Positions 26,832-36,208 are shown, numbered from the stretch's first letter. The stretch is DNA of 64,000 nucleotides from Streptomyces sp. ISL-87 (GCF_018614095.1 NZ_JAGGOY010000079.1:27309-91308); one strand, 5' to 3'. The notes: generated from the sequence alone by a model not told the origin. Translations and numbers: made by a program.

Positions 26832-29473
26832 GTCAGATTCCTCTTCTTCTCTTGAGTGGTGCGATGGGTCACGGCCCCGGGTGGGACCGGCTTGGGGGCC
26901 GCCGCGCCACCGCGCAGCGGCGGGAGGAACGGCAGGTGTGCGCGCCCGCCGGGCGCCGCGCTGCCGAGGGCGAGGAGAGCGCCGGCCGTGCCCGTGGCCA
27001 GGTCCATGGACAGCCGCATCATCTGCTCGCCGGGGAAGGCCAGATGCCCCTGGTACGGCACGGCGTGCCGGGCCAGTGCGTCGATCTGGCGGGCGATGGC
27101 GCCGGGCCCGGTGCCCGGGCCGGGCGTGGTGGTCCGGGCCAGGTAGAGGATCATTCCGGCGGCGCCGCGCAGCAGCCCGGGCTGGGCGTAGAAGGTCGCC
27201 TGCGCCGCCCGTACGATCTCGCGCCGGGCCTGTTCGAAGCGCTCGTCAGGGCCGTGTTCCAGCCAGTCGTCGAGCACCATGCCGATGCCGACGCTGCCCT
27301 CGCCGAGGTACGGCATCGTGCGCCAGCCCTCATTGACCTGGAGGGTGCCGTACGCGCTGGTGACGCAGCGGTCGAGGTCGCGGTGGAGCGCGTGGCCGGC
27401 CTGGATCAGCAGTTCCTTGTCGCCGGTGCGCTCGTACAGCCGCAGGAAGAGCAGGGCAGGGCCGGAGTTGCCGTACAGCAGTCCCGCACGGGTCGGCCGC
27501 TGCGCCGGCCGGGCGATCAGCTCGGCGCAGCGCAGGGCCGCGGTGTGCAGTGCGCTCTCGCCGCTCGCCGTCCCGAGCGCGTCGAGGGCCAGTCCGATGC
27601 CGGCGAGTCCGCTGTGCAGGTCGGGGCCGGCGCTCTCCCAGGGCTGGCGCAGCAGCTGTTCGGCGAGGGCGAGCGCACGGCCGGGGTGTCCGAGCCGGTT
27701 CAGCGTCCAGGCCGTGCCGGCCAGGCCGTCGTAGAAGCCGAGGGGGGTGCCGGAGGCCGGTTCCCCGGTCCGGTCGAGCAGCCATTCCTCGGCTTCGTGC
27801 CAGGGCCCGGCGTCGGTCTCGGCGAGGGCGTGGAGGACTCCGGCGATCCCGTAGCCGAAGCCGACGCCTCCCCCGGCGGTCGCGAATTGGGCGATGTCGC
27901 CGGGGACCAGACGGTCCTCGCGGTCCGGGGTGGCGGCCGCGCGTAGCGCCGCGGTCATCGACGTACGGGCGGCCGGCCAGTCCCGTGGCTCGACGGGCAG
28001 GTAGGGCCCGCGGGGTGCCGGCAGGCGCCCGCCCGGGGAGCCCTGCTCCGGCTGCGGCGCGCCGGACAGGATCTCCTCGACGGCTTCGTCCAGGAACCGC
28101 CGCGCTACGGGGAACTGCTCGGCGGCGATGGCGGCCAGGTGCGTTGCCTTGGCCCGGTCCAGGACGAGCAGGCTGGTCAGCGGGAGGAACAGGGCGAGCC
28201 GCAGGCAGGCGAGGGCGTAGCGGTCGACGGAGAACCCGCGCCGCTCGGCCGGGGCGACGAAGGCGGGGTTGGCCACCGTCTGCCGCAGCCCCTCGTCGAC
28301 GTGCGCGGCGGCCTCGAAGTCCAGCAGTGCGACGGCGGGTTCACCGGTCTCGTCCTCCGCCACCATGATGTTGAAGAGGTGGAGGTCGTTGAAGACCACC
28401 CCGCGGGCGTGGACGGCGTCGACGGCTTCCGTCACCCGCTGGTGGATCGCGAGCGCCCACGCGGTGTACGAGGCGAGCTCGGCGGGGTCGGGGTCCGCCT
28501 CGATCAGCGGATGGCGGCGGGCGAAGTAGGTGTTGAGCGGCTTGCCGGCCAGGTGTTCCAGGACCAGGAAGTGGTGGTCGCCGACCGTGAACGTGCCGCG
28601 GACCGCGGGGACGCAGTCCAGGCCCGCCAGCCGTTCCAGTGCGGCCTGTTCGCGGTGCAGCCGGGTCACGGCGTCGGCGCCGTCGGCGGCGAGGCCGGCG
28701 TACGGCCGGGCCTCCTTGAGTACCACGGGCTCGCCGGTGCGGCTGTCCTTGCCGAGGTAGACGCCGCCGCCGTTGGAGAAGTGCAGGGCCCGCTCCACCG
28801 TGAAGGGGATGCCGGTCAGGGTGACGGCGGAGCGCGCGTCGAGGTGCGGCTTCAGGAAGGCGGGCGGCTCGACCCACTCTGGCGGCTGGAACACCGGCCC
28901 GCGCGGATCCGGTACGAGCCGCCCGTCGGGAGCCTCGATCGCCGGGACGAGTTCGCCGCGCTCGTCGTAGCAGTGCCGCAGGGTGAAGCTGCCGTAGCGA
29001 AGGTGGACCGGTCCGCCGCCCCAGCGCAGGTCGCTGAGGATGTACGGGCCGGCCGCTCCCGCCAGCGAGGCGTCGAGGTCCTCGGCGATCCGGCGGCACT
29101 GCTCCTCGTCGGCCGGGTACACGGTGATGAACTTCCCGCTCGCCGCACGGTCGGCGTACTTGGCGTTGCGCAGGTGCAGCAGGTACCGGCTCGGTATGAA
29201 CTTGAAGGCGATGCTCCGGGTTGTGCAGTACTCGTACACCGTCGTGAGAAGCGATTCGGCGTTGTCGAGCGTGGCCGAGATGTGGATCTTCCAGCCCTGC
29301 GCGGGCAGCACGGCGGCGACGGGACGCAGCGCGAGCCAGTCGCCGCTGCGGTGCGATCGCCACCCTGACGGGATGGGGGCGAGGGCGGCCGGGTAGCTCT
29401 CCTCGGCCCGCCGGTACGGCGCGTCGTAGAACCAGCGGTCGGCGTCGCAGAAGGCGGCGTACCCCTTGTTCAC
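26828..29473 (-). CDS. ramC: Class III lanthionine synthetase (RamC/AmfT-like)
   Basis: 881 aa from GTG 29473 (GGGAGCAGG upstream; protein begins VNKGYAAFCDADRWFYDAPY). Order: N-terminal lyase domain (residues 1 to about 200), central kinase domain with KEARPYAG (ATP-binding Lys) and VFNDLHLFNIMV (catalytic Asp loop) then LLDFEAA (Mg2+ Asp), and C-terminal LanC-like barrel (FYDGLAGTAWTLNRLG, HSGLAGIGLALDALG, LLYGNSGPALLFLRLYE). The Cys-Cys-His zinc ligands of class I and II cyclases are not seen, as expected for class III. It phosphorylates Ser, eliminates to dehydroalanine and cyclises the RamS peptide. It is first in the ramC-ramS-ramA-ramB transcript. Confidence 0.95.
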   Translation of the reverse strand: MNKGYAAFCDADRWFYDAPYRRAEESYPAALAPIPSGWRSHRSGDWLALRPVAAVLPAQGWKIHISATLDNAESLLTTVYEYCTTRSIAFKFIPSRYLLHLRNAKYADRAASGKFITVYPADEEQCRRIAEDLDASLAGAAGPYILSDLRWGGGPVHLRYGSFTLRHCYDERGELVPAIEAPDGRLVPDPRGPVFQPPEWVEPPAFLKPHLDARSAVTLTGIPFTVERALHFSNGGGVYLGKDSRTGEPVVLKEARPYAGLAADGADAVTRLHREQAALERLAGLDCVPAVRGTFTVGDHHFLVLEHLAGKPLNTYFARRHPLIEADPDPAELASYTAWALAIHQRVTEAVDAVHARGVVFNDLHLFNIMVAEDETGEPAVALLDFEAAAHVDEGLRQTVANPAFVAPAERRGFSVDRYALACLRLALFLPLTSLLVLDRAKATHLAAIAAEQFPVARRFLDEAVEEILSGAPQPEQGSPGGRLPAPRGPYLPVEPRDWPAARTSMTAALRAAATPDREDRLVPGDIAQFATAGGGVGFGYGIAGVLHALAETDAGPWHEAEEWLLDRTGEPASGTPLGFYDGLAGTAWTLNRLGHPGRALALAEQLLRQPWESAGPDLHSGLAGIGLALDALGTASGESALHTAALRCAELIARPAQRPTRAGLLYGNSGPALLFLRLYERTGDKELLIQAGHALHRDLDRCVTSAYGTLQVNEGWRTMPYLGEGSVGIGMVLDDWLEHGPDERFEQARREIVRAAQATFYAQPGLLRGAAGMILYLARTTTPGPGTGPGAIARQIDALARHAVPYQGHLAFPGEQMMRLSMDLATGTAGALLALGSAAPGGRAHLPFLPPLRGGAAAPKPVPPGAVTHRTTQEKKRNLT

Positions 29474-29679
29474 ACCTGCTCCCTCGGTCGGCGGCAGACC
29501 CGACCGTGTCACGCCCGGCGGACGCGGCGACAGTCACGGCTGTCACTGATGGGGTGTGCAGTCCTCACGGGTCACGAGGCCCCGCGTACCGAGACGGCCG
29601 CGGACCGGGGGGACGGTGTGCCGCGCGCCCCCAATGGACGGTCCGTCAGCCGTCGTGTCGGCAGGAGGCGTGGAAGTGA

Positions 29680-29718
29680 GTAGACAGTGTCTACGCGACG
29701 CTGGTAGACACTGTCCAT
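29680..29718. promoter_or_regulatory. Two TetR operator palindromes at the tetR start
   Basis: GTAGACAGTGTCTAC (29680-29694) is a perfect palindrome with one central base. A second, nearly identical copy, GTAGACACTGTCCAT, occupies 29704-29718 and overlaps the ATG of the TetR gene at 29717. The two centres are 24 bp apart. No ribosome binding site is seen, so the mRNA may be leaderless or nearly so, and a bound repressor would directly block initiation. Autoregulation by the adjacent TetR protein is inferred. Confidence 0.85.
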
Positions 29719-30373
29719 GGAAACTGAGAGCTCTCTTCGGGAGCGGCTGATCGACGCCGGGGTGGATCTCGTACTGGCGGAGGGCTCGGCATCGCTGGGG
29801 CTGCGCGAGATCGCCCGTCGGGCGGGGGTGTCGCACGGGGCGCCGCGCAGGTACTTCCCCACGCACCACTCCCTGCTCTCGGAGATCGCCCGGCGCGGCT
29901 TCGAGGACCTCGGGGCCCGGTTCGCCGGCGCGGTCACCGGAACGGGATCGGCACGGGCCCAACTGGAGGCTGTCGCACGGGTGTACATCTCATACGCGCT
30001 GGAACGCCGCGGCATGTTCGAGCTGATGTTCCGTCACGAGCTGCTGGACAGCGACCAGCATGCTTCGGGCGAGCGGCGGCTGCGGGAGTCGACTGTCCCG
30101 CTGTTCGAGCGCATCGTCGCCCTCGTCGCCCGGTGCCGGTCGGAGCAGGACACCGCGCGCCGCACCGGAGGCCCGGGCGAGACCGCGCCACCGCCGGCCG
30201 TGACGGCCGCGGCCCTGTGGTCGAACCTGCACGGCATGGCCCAACTCTGGGCGTGGGGCAGCCTCCAGCTGGCCCTCGACACCTCGCCGCCCGGCGGCGC
30301 GCCACGCGGCGATCGCCTCGACGACCTCGTCGCCGCGGTGCTCAACGCTCATCTCGGCCAGGCGCATTCGTGA
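29717..30373 (+). CDS. TetR-family transcriptional repressor
   Basis: 218 aa. The N-terminal helix-turn-helix reads RERLIDAGVDLVLAEGSASLGLREIARRAGVSHGAPRRYFPTHHSLLSEIARRGF, the TetR signature. The C-terminal ligand domain includes ALERRGMFELMFRHELLD and AALWSNLHGMAQLWAWGSLQLAL, like the TetR_C_33-type domains. It overlaps the MFS exporter gene by 4 nt (GTGA), so the two form an operon controlled by the operators at 29680-29718. It probably senses a drug-like substrate of the exporter. Confidence 0.93.
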   Translation: METESSLRERLIDAGVDLVLAEGSASLGLREIARRAGVSHGAPRRYFPTHHSLLSEIARRGFEDLGARFAGAVTGTGSARAQLEAVARVYISYALERRGMFELMFRHELLDSDQHASGERRLRESTVPLFERIVALVARCRSEQDTARRTGGPGETAPPPAVTAAALWSNLHGMAQLWAWGSLQLALDTSPPGGAPRGDRLDDLVAAVLNAHLGQAHS

Positions 30374-31749
30374 GCGCACCGATACGGCGGCGCCTCGCCC
30401 TTCTGGTCAGCGTGGCCGGCGCGATGCTCGTCGCGCTGGACGGCACGGTGCTGCTGGTGGCGCAGCCCAGCCTGCAGCGGGACCTCGGCGCGAGCGTGGC
30501 GCAAGTCCAGTGGACGAGCACCGGATACCTGCTCGCGGTGGCATCGCTTCTCGTGATCGCCGGGCGGCTGGGAGACCGGTACGGGCACGCTCGGCTGCTG
30601 CTCGTCGGCGTGCTCGGCTTCGGGGCCGTCTCGGGCGCCATCGCGCTGGCGCCCGGCACGGGCTGGGTGATCGGCCTACGCGCCGCCCAGGGCGTGTTCG
30701 GTGCGCTTCTCCAGCCGTCGACGCTCGCACTGCTGAGGCTGGCGTACCCGGCACAGCGGCTCGGCGCGGCAGTAGCGATCCGTACCAGCGCGATCGGTGT
30801 GGCCGCAGGGGCCGGTCCGCTCCTCGGTGGTCTGCTCGTCGCGCATCTGGGCTGGCGCGCCGTGTTCTGGCTCAACGCCCCGATCGCACTTCTGATCGCA
30901 GTGCTCACGCTCGCCATCCGGCTGCCCCGCCCTGAACGCACCGGCCCCCAGCGGCTCGACCTGGCCGGCGCGGCCCTGCTCGCGACCGCGCTCGCCAGCC
31001 TGGTCCACGCCCTGGCCGGCGTCCCCACGCACGGGTGGGCCGGCGCGCCGACGCTGCTCGGGCTCGGCGGCGCCGCGGCTCTCGCAGGAATCCTGGCCTG
31101 GCATGAACGCCGTACCGTGCACCCGATCCTGCCGCACGCGGTGGCCCGGTCCCGACCGGTGACGGCATCGATGGCGCTCCTGCTGGTCACCTCCGCAGGA
31201 CTGTTCGGCGCGCTGTTCACGGCCACGTTCTACCTTCAGGACGTACTCCGCCTCGACCCGCTGGTCAGCGGCGTGCGCGTCCTTCCCCTGACCGTGTTCA
31301 TGGTCCTCGGCGCCCCCGTCGCCGGCACCGCGCTGCGCCGTCACGGGCCGCGCCGCAGCGCGATCACCGGTACGGTCCTCATCGTCCTCGGCATCGCGGG
31401 GCTGTCCCGACTCGGTCCGAGCAGCGCCGGGACGGCCACGGGCACGGCCTTCGCCGTACTCGGCGCCGGATTCGCCACGGTCATGGTCACCGCCACCGGA
31501 ACCGTCGTCGGCGACGCGCCACCCCGGTACGCCGGGGTCATCGGCGGGCTCAAGCAGACCGCCATGAACATCGGCCCGACCCTGGGCATCGCCATCGCCG
31601 CCAGCGCGAGCAGCCGGCCCACCGGCGTGAGCGCAGCAATGGGACCCACCCTGCCGGTCCTGACCGCACTCACCGCCCTCGCCCTACTGCCGGCGGCCCT
31701 GCTCCCCTCACACCCGGCTCGCCCGGCGGGGCCACCCCAACTTCCATAG
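30370..31749 (+). CDS. MFS multidrug exporter (DHA2/14-TMS type)
   Basis: 459 aa from GTG 30370. About fourteen hydrophobic segments; motif A is GRLGDRYGHARLLLVG in loop 2-3 and motif C-like GPLLGGLLV in TM5, which mark drug:H+ antiporters. The first helix has the LDGTVLLVAQPSLQRDLG pattern of the DHA2 family (motif D1). It acts at the cytoplasmic membrane. Translationally coupled to the upstream TetR gene, which is expected to repress it. Confidence 0.94.
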   Translation: MSAPIRRRLALLVSVAGAMLVALDGTVLLVAQPSLQRDLGASVAQVQWTSTGYLLAVASLLVIAGRLGDRYGHARLLLVGVLGFGAVSGAIALAPGTGWVIGLRAAQGVFGALLQPSTLALLRLAYPAQRLGAAVAIRTSAIGVAAGAGPLLGGLLVAHLGWRAVFWLNAPIALLIAVLTLAIRLPRPERTGPQRLDLAGAALLATALASLVHALAGVPTHGWAGAPTLLGLGGAAALAGILAWHERRTVHPILPHAVARSRPVTASMALLLVTSAGLFGALFTATFYLQDVLRLDPLVSGVRVLPLTVFMVLGAPVAGTALRRHGPRRSAITGTVLIVLGIAGLSRLGPSSAGTATGTAFAVLGAGFATVMVTATGTVVGDAPPRYAGVIGGLKQTAMNIGPTLGIAIAASASSRPTGVSAAMGPTLPVLTALTALALLPAALLPSHPARPAGPPQLP

Positions 31750-31842
31750 CGGCCAGCATCGTTGGGCGAGTTCCTGTCAGAGCGCCTCGCCCCGGCCGCC
31801 TCGTCCAGCACAATGGAGGACGGAGCGGCAAAGGGGGCCCGG

Positions 31843-32262
31843 ATGGATCCGGAACTGGTGGCACTGGCGTCGTCGGCCGCGAACACGGTGGTCGGGCTGT
31901 TGGCGACCGACGGCTGGGAGCAGGTCAGGCGAGGGGTCGCCGCCCTGTGGCGGCGCGTCCGGCCCGAGCAGGCCGATATCGTCGAGGCGGAGCTGGTCGA
32001 GGCCCGCGCAGAGCTGCTGAGGGCCCGCGAGGCCGGTGAGGACCAGGCCGAGCAGGACCTCACGGCCGAGTGGCGGGCCCGGCTCCGCCGCCTGCTGGCG
32101 GCAGACCCGGCGCTCGAACGCGACCTGCGCGAACTCCTCGCGGAGCTGCGCCCGGCGGAGGCCGAAGGGGGCGAGATCCGCCGGGTGGAGATGCGCGGCA
32201 CGGCCTCCGACAACGCCCGGCTCTACATGTCGGGCGGGGATATGCACATCACCGGTCAGTGA
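31843..32262 (+). CDS. Hypothetical 139-aa protein with GxMHITGQ-type tail
   Basis: Start ATG 31843 has AAGGGGG upstream; ATG 31813 is possible. The N-terminal half is helical (MDPELVALASSAANTVVGLLATDGWEQVRRGVAALWRRV), then a charged coiled region rich in Glu, Arg and Ala. The C-terminus (DNARLYMSGGDMHITGQ) resembles the short beta-strand tail found in a widespread actinobacterial family, often beside signalling or conflict proteins. Function unknown. Confidence 0.65.
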   Translation: MDPELVALASSAANTVVGLLATDGWEQVRRGVAALWRRVRPEQADIVEAELVEARAELLRAREAGEDQAEQDLTAEWRARLRRLLAADPALERDLRELLAELRPAEAEGGEIRRVEMRGTASDNARLYMSGGDMHITGQ

Positions 32263-32497
32263 ACCCCGACCCGCGTGCTGGGCCCTGTGGATGACCCCGG
32301 GGTGGTTGCTCGTCACCACCGACTCGTCACCACCGACGCATGGCGCGTGGCATTCGGGCACTGTCGAGTGGATGGCCGGGCTCGACGGCGACTCGTGCGG
32401 CGCGCTCACCTCTCCGGCTGGTCGGATCCGTTAGGTTGAGGGCCGCTCCTCAAGCCCGTGCTACGCGGATGCCCGGCCAGCCACCCCGGAGACCACC

Positions 32498-35233
32498 GTG
32501 TTCCCCTCCCCCGTCCGTGTGCCGTGGGTAACAGCAGCCCTGGCAGTGCTTGCCGTGTCGTGTGCGCTGCTCGCGGGTGCTCCGGCCGCCGCTCCCTCCC
32601 CTCGAGAAGTACACCGCCCGCCGGTGGCCGTCGTCCCGGCGGCGCCCGGGAGTACCACCGCCCTGTCCGGGTACGCCCTCCGGTCGACGGCTGAGGTCTC
32701 CGACTCGGGGGCTGTCGTCTCCGCCCCGGGCTACCGCACGACCGGCTGGTACCGGGCGGGGCCCCGCTCCACCGTGCTCGCGGCCCTGGTCGCGAGCGGC
32801 GCGTATCCCGACCCCTTCTACGCCGGCAACCAGCAGCGCATCCCGGCTGCCGCCTTCACCGTGCCGTGGTGGTACCGCTCCGAGTTCACCGTCGACGACA
32901 CCTCCTCACGCACCTTCCTCGATTTCAGCGGCGTGGTCTCCGCAGCGGACGTGTTCGTCAACGGCCAGCAGGTCGCCACCTCATCCGAGGTGGCCGGCGC
33001 GTACACCCACCACGAGCTCGACGTCACCGCCTCGGTGCGGGCCGGCGTCAATGCGGTGGCCTTCCGGATCCAGCCCAACAACCCCCGCGAGAACCTCACC
33101 ATGGGATGGCTCGACTGGCTCCAGCCGCCGCCCGACGAGAACATGGGCATCGTCCGCGACGTCCTCGTGCGCCGCGGCGGCCCGGTCGCCCTGCGCGACG
33201 CGCACGTACTGACGAGCCTGGCGCTGCCGTCCCTGGCCGAGGCCGAGCTGACCGTCAAGGCGCAGGTCCGCAACGACTCGGCCGAAGCCGTCACCGCCAC
33301 CGTGTCCGGCACCATCGGCACCGCCGTCTTCCGCCGGGACCTGCCCCTGCGCGCCCACGAGACGCGGACGGTGGCCTTCACCCCGGCCGACACCCCGCAA
33401 CTGCACCTCAGCTCACCGCGCGTGTGGTGGCCCGCCGGCATGGGCCCGCAGGAGCTGTACGACCTCGACCTGGCGGTGACGGCGTCCGGCTCCGTCTCCG
33501 ACCGATCGCGCCACAGCTTCGGCATCCGCACCGTGCAGGCTCCGCTCAACGGCGACGGCGCCCGCCAGTACTTCATCAACGGCCGCCCGTTGCTGATCCG
33601 GGGCGCCGGCTGGTCCCCCGACGAGTTGCTGCGCTGGGACCACACCTACACCGAGGACCGGCTGAAGTACGCACTCGACCTCGGCCTCAACACCCTGCGC
33701 CTGGAAGGGCACCTCGAGCCGGACGAGTTCTTCGGCCTCGCCGACCGGTACGGAATCCTCACGCTGCCGGGCTGGCAGTGCTGCGGCAAATGGGAGGGCC
33801 AGGTGAACGGCAGCGAGGCGGGAGAGAGCTGGACCGAGGCCGACTACCCCGTCGCCAAGGCCTCCATGGCCGCCGAGGCCGCACGCCTGCGCGATCACCC
33901 CAGCGTCGTCTCCTTCCTGATCGGCAGCGATTTCGCACCGGACGAGGAGATCGAGGAGGGCTACGTCGACGCCCTGAAGGCCGCCGACTGGCCCACCCCC
34001 GTGGTTTCCGCCGCCGCCTCCGCCTCGGCACCGATCACCGGCCCTTCGGGGATGCGTATGACCGGGCCCTACGACTGGGTGCCGCCCGGCTACTGGTACG
34101 ACAAACGAGAGGGCGGCGCCACCGGCTTCAACTCCGAGACCAGCGCCGGCCCCGACATCCCCACCCTCGACACCCTGCGCCGCATGATGTCCCCGGCCGA
34201 GCTGACCACCCTCTGGAAGGACCCGTCCGCGCCGCAGTACCACCGCTCCCCTTCCCGTACGTTCGCCACGCTCGAGCTGTACGACCACGCGTTGACCGCC
34301 CGTTACGGGACCACGACCAGCCTCGAGGACTACGTCGCCAAGGCCCAGCTCGCCCAGTACGAGAACGTCCGGGCCCAGTACGAGGCGTACGCGCGCAATG
34401 CCACCGACGCCTCGGAGCCGTCGACGGGGGTCATCTACTGGATGTTCAACAGCGGCTGGACCTCCCTGCACTGGCAGCTCCTGGACCGCTACCTCGACCA
34501 GGGCGGCGCCTACTTCGGCGCGAAGAAGGCGAACGAGCAGCTGCACATCCAGTACTCCTACGACGACCGCACGGTGGCCATCGTCAACCGCCGTCCCACG
34601 ACGGTGTCCGGGCTGACCGCGCGTGTGTCGCTCTTCAACACCGACGGAACCCAGAAGTACGACCGGACCGTGACCGGTATCGGCGTCGGCGGGAGCGGCG
34701 CGAAGGCCACCGCGCTGGCCCTCCCGGCCTCGGTGAGCGGGCTGTCCACCACGTACCTCGCGCGGCTGATCCTCACCGACGACGCCGGCCGCGAGGTGAG
34801 CCGGAACGTCTACTGGCTTTCCACCCTGCCCGATGTCCTCGACTACGAGGCCACCGACTGGTACTTCACCCCCACCACCGCGTACGCGGACCTCAGCGGC
34901 CTGCGGTCCATGGCGCAGGCTTCCGTGTCCGCCACGACGACGACGACCGCGAACGGTGATGCGACGACGCCGACTTCGCTCTCCAAGACCACCGTCACCG
35001 TACGGAACACCAGCACCGGGAACACCCCGGCTCTCCTCACCGACATCCACCTGGTCGACAGCAAGGGCACCCCCGTCCTGCCCATCCAGTGGTCCGACAA
35101 CCAGGTCAGCCTCTGGCCCGGCGAGTCGGCGACTCTGACGGCGACCTACCGAACCGCCGATCTGCACGCAGACGCACCCCGGATCAGAGTCTCCGGATGG
35201 AACACACGGGCGACCACGGTCCCGGCCAACTGA
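32498..35233 (+). CDS. Secreted exo-beta-D-glucosaminidase (glycoside hydrolase family 2)
   Basis: 911 aa with a signal peptide (VTAALAVLAVSCALLAGAPAAA). Domain order follows CsxA-type enzymes: sugar-binding domain (PWWYRSEFTVDD, FSGVVSAADVFVNGQQVA), immunoglobulin-like domain, TIM barrel and C-terminal Ig-like domains. In the barrel, the general acid Asp is in IGSDFAPDEEIEEGY (residue 478) and the nucleophile Glu in FNSETSAGPDIPTL (residue 547), the spacing expected for the family. It removes glucosamine from the non-reducing end of chitosan oligomers outside the cell. The chitinase nearby is a natural partner. Confidence 0.92.
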   Translation: MFPSPVRVPWVTAALAVLAVSCALLAGAPAAAPSPREVHRPPVAVVPAAPGSTTALSGYALRSTAEVSDSGAVVSAPGYRTTGWYRAGPRSTVLAALVASGAYPDPFYAGNQQRIPAAAFTVPWWYRSEFTVDDTSSRTFLDFSGVVSAADVFVNGQQVATSSEVAGAYTHHELDVTASVRAGVNAVAFRIQPNNPRENLTMGWLDWLQPPPDENMGIVRDVLVRRGGPVALRDAHVLTSLALPSLAEAELTVKAQVRNDSAEAVTATVSGTIGTAVFRRDLPLRAHETRTVAFTPADTPQLHLSSPRVWWPAGMGPQELYDLDLAVTASGSVSDRSRHSFGIRTVQAPLNGDGARQYFINGRPLLIRGAGWSPDELLRWDHTYTEDRLKYALDLGLNTLRLEGHLEPDEFFGLADRYGILTLPGWQCCGKWEGQVNGSEAGESWTEADYPVAKASMAAEAARLRDHPSVVSFLIGSDFAPDEEIEEGYVDALKAADWPTPVVSAAASASAPITGPSGMRMTGPYDWVPPGYWYDKREGGATGFNSETSAGPDIPTLDTLRRMMSPAELTTLWKDPSAPQYHRSPSRTFATLELYDHALTARYGTTTSLEDYVAKAQLAQYENVRAQYEAYARNATDASEPSTGVIYWMFNSGWTSLHWQLLDRYLDQGGAYFGAKKANEQLHIQYSYDDRTVAIVNRRPTTVSGLTARVSLFNTDGTQKYDRTVTGIGVGGSGAKATALALPASVSGLSTTYLARLILTDDAGREVSRNVYWLSTLPDVLDYEATDWYFTPTTAYADLSGLRSMAQASVSATTTTTANGDATTPTSLSKTTVTVRNTSTGNTPALLTDIHLVDSKGTPVLPIQWSDNQVSLWPGESATLTATYRTADLHADAPRIRVSGWNTRATTVPAN

Positions 35234-35269
35234 CTCACCCTCCCGACCGACGGGAACCCCACCAGAGGC

Positions 35270-35312
35270 CCCGCTTCTCCTGACCGGCCCGACGTAGGTA
35301 AGGAGAAGCGGG
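35270..35312. terminator. Hairpin terminator between convergent genes
   Basis: Arms CCCGCTTCTCC (35270-35280) and GGAGAAGCGGG (35302-35312) are perfectly complementary over 11 bp with a 21-nt loop. It is located between the GH2 stop and the 3' end of the RICIN remnant, so it can serve both strands. Confidence 0.7.
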
Positions 35313-35352
35313 TGCCGGAGCCCGGTGGGGCGCCGCCGTGGTTACGGCATGG

Positions 35353-35791
35353 TCAGAGGCTGTTGGGTTCCCAGACGGGCAGCCAGACGTCGTTGGCCAC
35401 GCCCTGTGAGGTGCAGTCGTACTGGATGATGTTGTAGCCGACGCCCACCCCGCCCGCGACGTTGAGGCACTTGTTGCTGGACTTGACGACGATCTGATAG
35501 CCGATGCCCTTGGGCACGAACTTCCACAGTTCGTTGTCGGCGTTGCCGCAGGTGTACTGGATGACCTGGGTGCCGTTGACGTTGCCGGCTCCCTGGACGT
35601 TGAGGCACTTGCCACGCCCACTGACTTGAACCGGTACCAGCCGCCAGGGCCGAGTCCGCTTCCCAACGCTCGTTGGCCGTTCCGGACCACGGGTACTGGA
35701 TGACCGGAACCCCATCGCCGGTCGCCGCCCCTCGCACGTTGGCGACCTGGCCCGGGTCGCTGGCGCGCCGCAAAGTGAACTGCTGGGCCAC
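35353..35791 (-). pseudogene. RICIN-type beta-trefoil lectin, truncated and frameshifted
   Basis: From 35791 leftwards, three frames in succession encode a ricin-B/CBM13 trefoil. The first is VAQQFTLRRASDPGQVANVRGAATGDGVPVIQYPWSGTANERW, then GWYRFKSVG in a second frame, then GRGKCLNVQGAGNVNGTQVIQYTCGNADNELWKF and NKCLNVAGGVGVGYNIIQYDC in a third. At least two indels at about 35615-35640 are needed. There is no signal peptide or catalytic domain: the 5' end stops at a junction with an unrelated gene on the other strand. Such lectin domains usually sit at the C-terminus of secreted carbohydrate-active enzymes. Confidence 0.85.
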
Positions 35792-36153
35792 GATGGAGTC
35801 TCCGACCCCAACGACCTGAAGATCTGGGCCAAGGTGCTGGCCACCGGGACGCTGCTCAAGCCCGCCACTCAGGCGGAGCGGCTGAAGTCCTCCCGGCCCT
35901 CCCTGGCGCCGGCTATGGCCTGGGTATTTTCAACGTCCAGGGCTGGATCGGGCACAACGGCTCGCTGCCGGGCTACGAGGCGCTGAGCGTCTACCTGCCG
36001 GAGTCCCAGGCCACCCTGGTGGTGCAGCTCAACACGGACATCAACTACGAGGGCTCCGAGCCCAGCTCCCTGTTCGGTGAGGCGATCACCAAGATCGTCA
36101 CGCCGCAGCACACCTTCAAGCTGCCGGCGGTGCCGGTCACAGGGAACAACTGA
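35792..36153 (+). pseudogene. Serine hydrolase (beta-lactamase/DD-peptidase family), C-terminal remnant
   Basis: The frame entering at about 35795 reads VSDPNDLKIWAKVLATGTLLKPATQAERLK, then one indel near 35885 leads to LPGAGYGLGIFNVQGWIGHNGSLPGYEALSVYLPESQATLVVQLNTD and a stop at 36153. HNGSLPGY is the third active-site element (HxG) of class C beta-lactamase-like serine hydrolases. The SxxK and YxN motifs, signal peptide and promoter are missing, because the 5' part ends at the head-to-head junction with the RICIN remnant. Confidence 0.85.
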
Positions 36154-36174
36154 GCACCATCGCCACCCCCACCC

Positions 36175-36208
36175 TCGGCGCCGTCCCTGAAGGCAGGGAC
36201 GGCGCCGA
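36175..36208. terminator. Strong hairpin terminator after the serine-hydrolase remnant
   Basis: A perfect 15-bp stem (TCGGCGCCGTCCCTG and complement) with a 4-nt loop AAGG lies 21 nt after the stop of the remnant. It would have terminated the original gene and insulates the chitinase promoter. Confidence 0.85.

Noticed and set aside
28139..29368. Long plus-strand ORF across ramC
   Set aside because: GC-driven antisense frame of the lanthionine synthetase.
33413..35167. 584-codon minus ORF across the GH2 gene
   Set aside because: Gly/Val/Arg-rich antisense shadow; the plus frame has the GH2 catalytic motifs.
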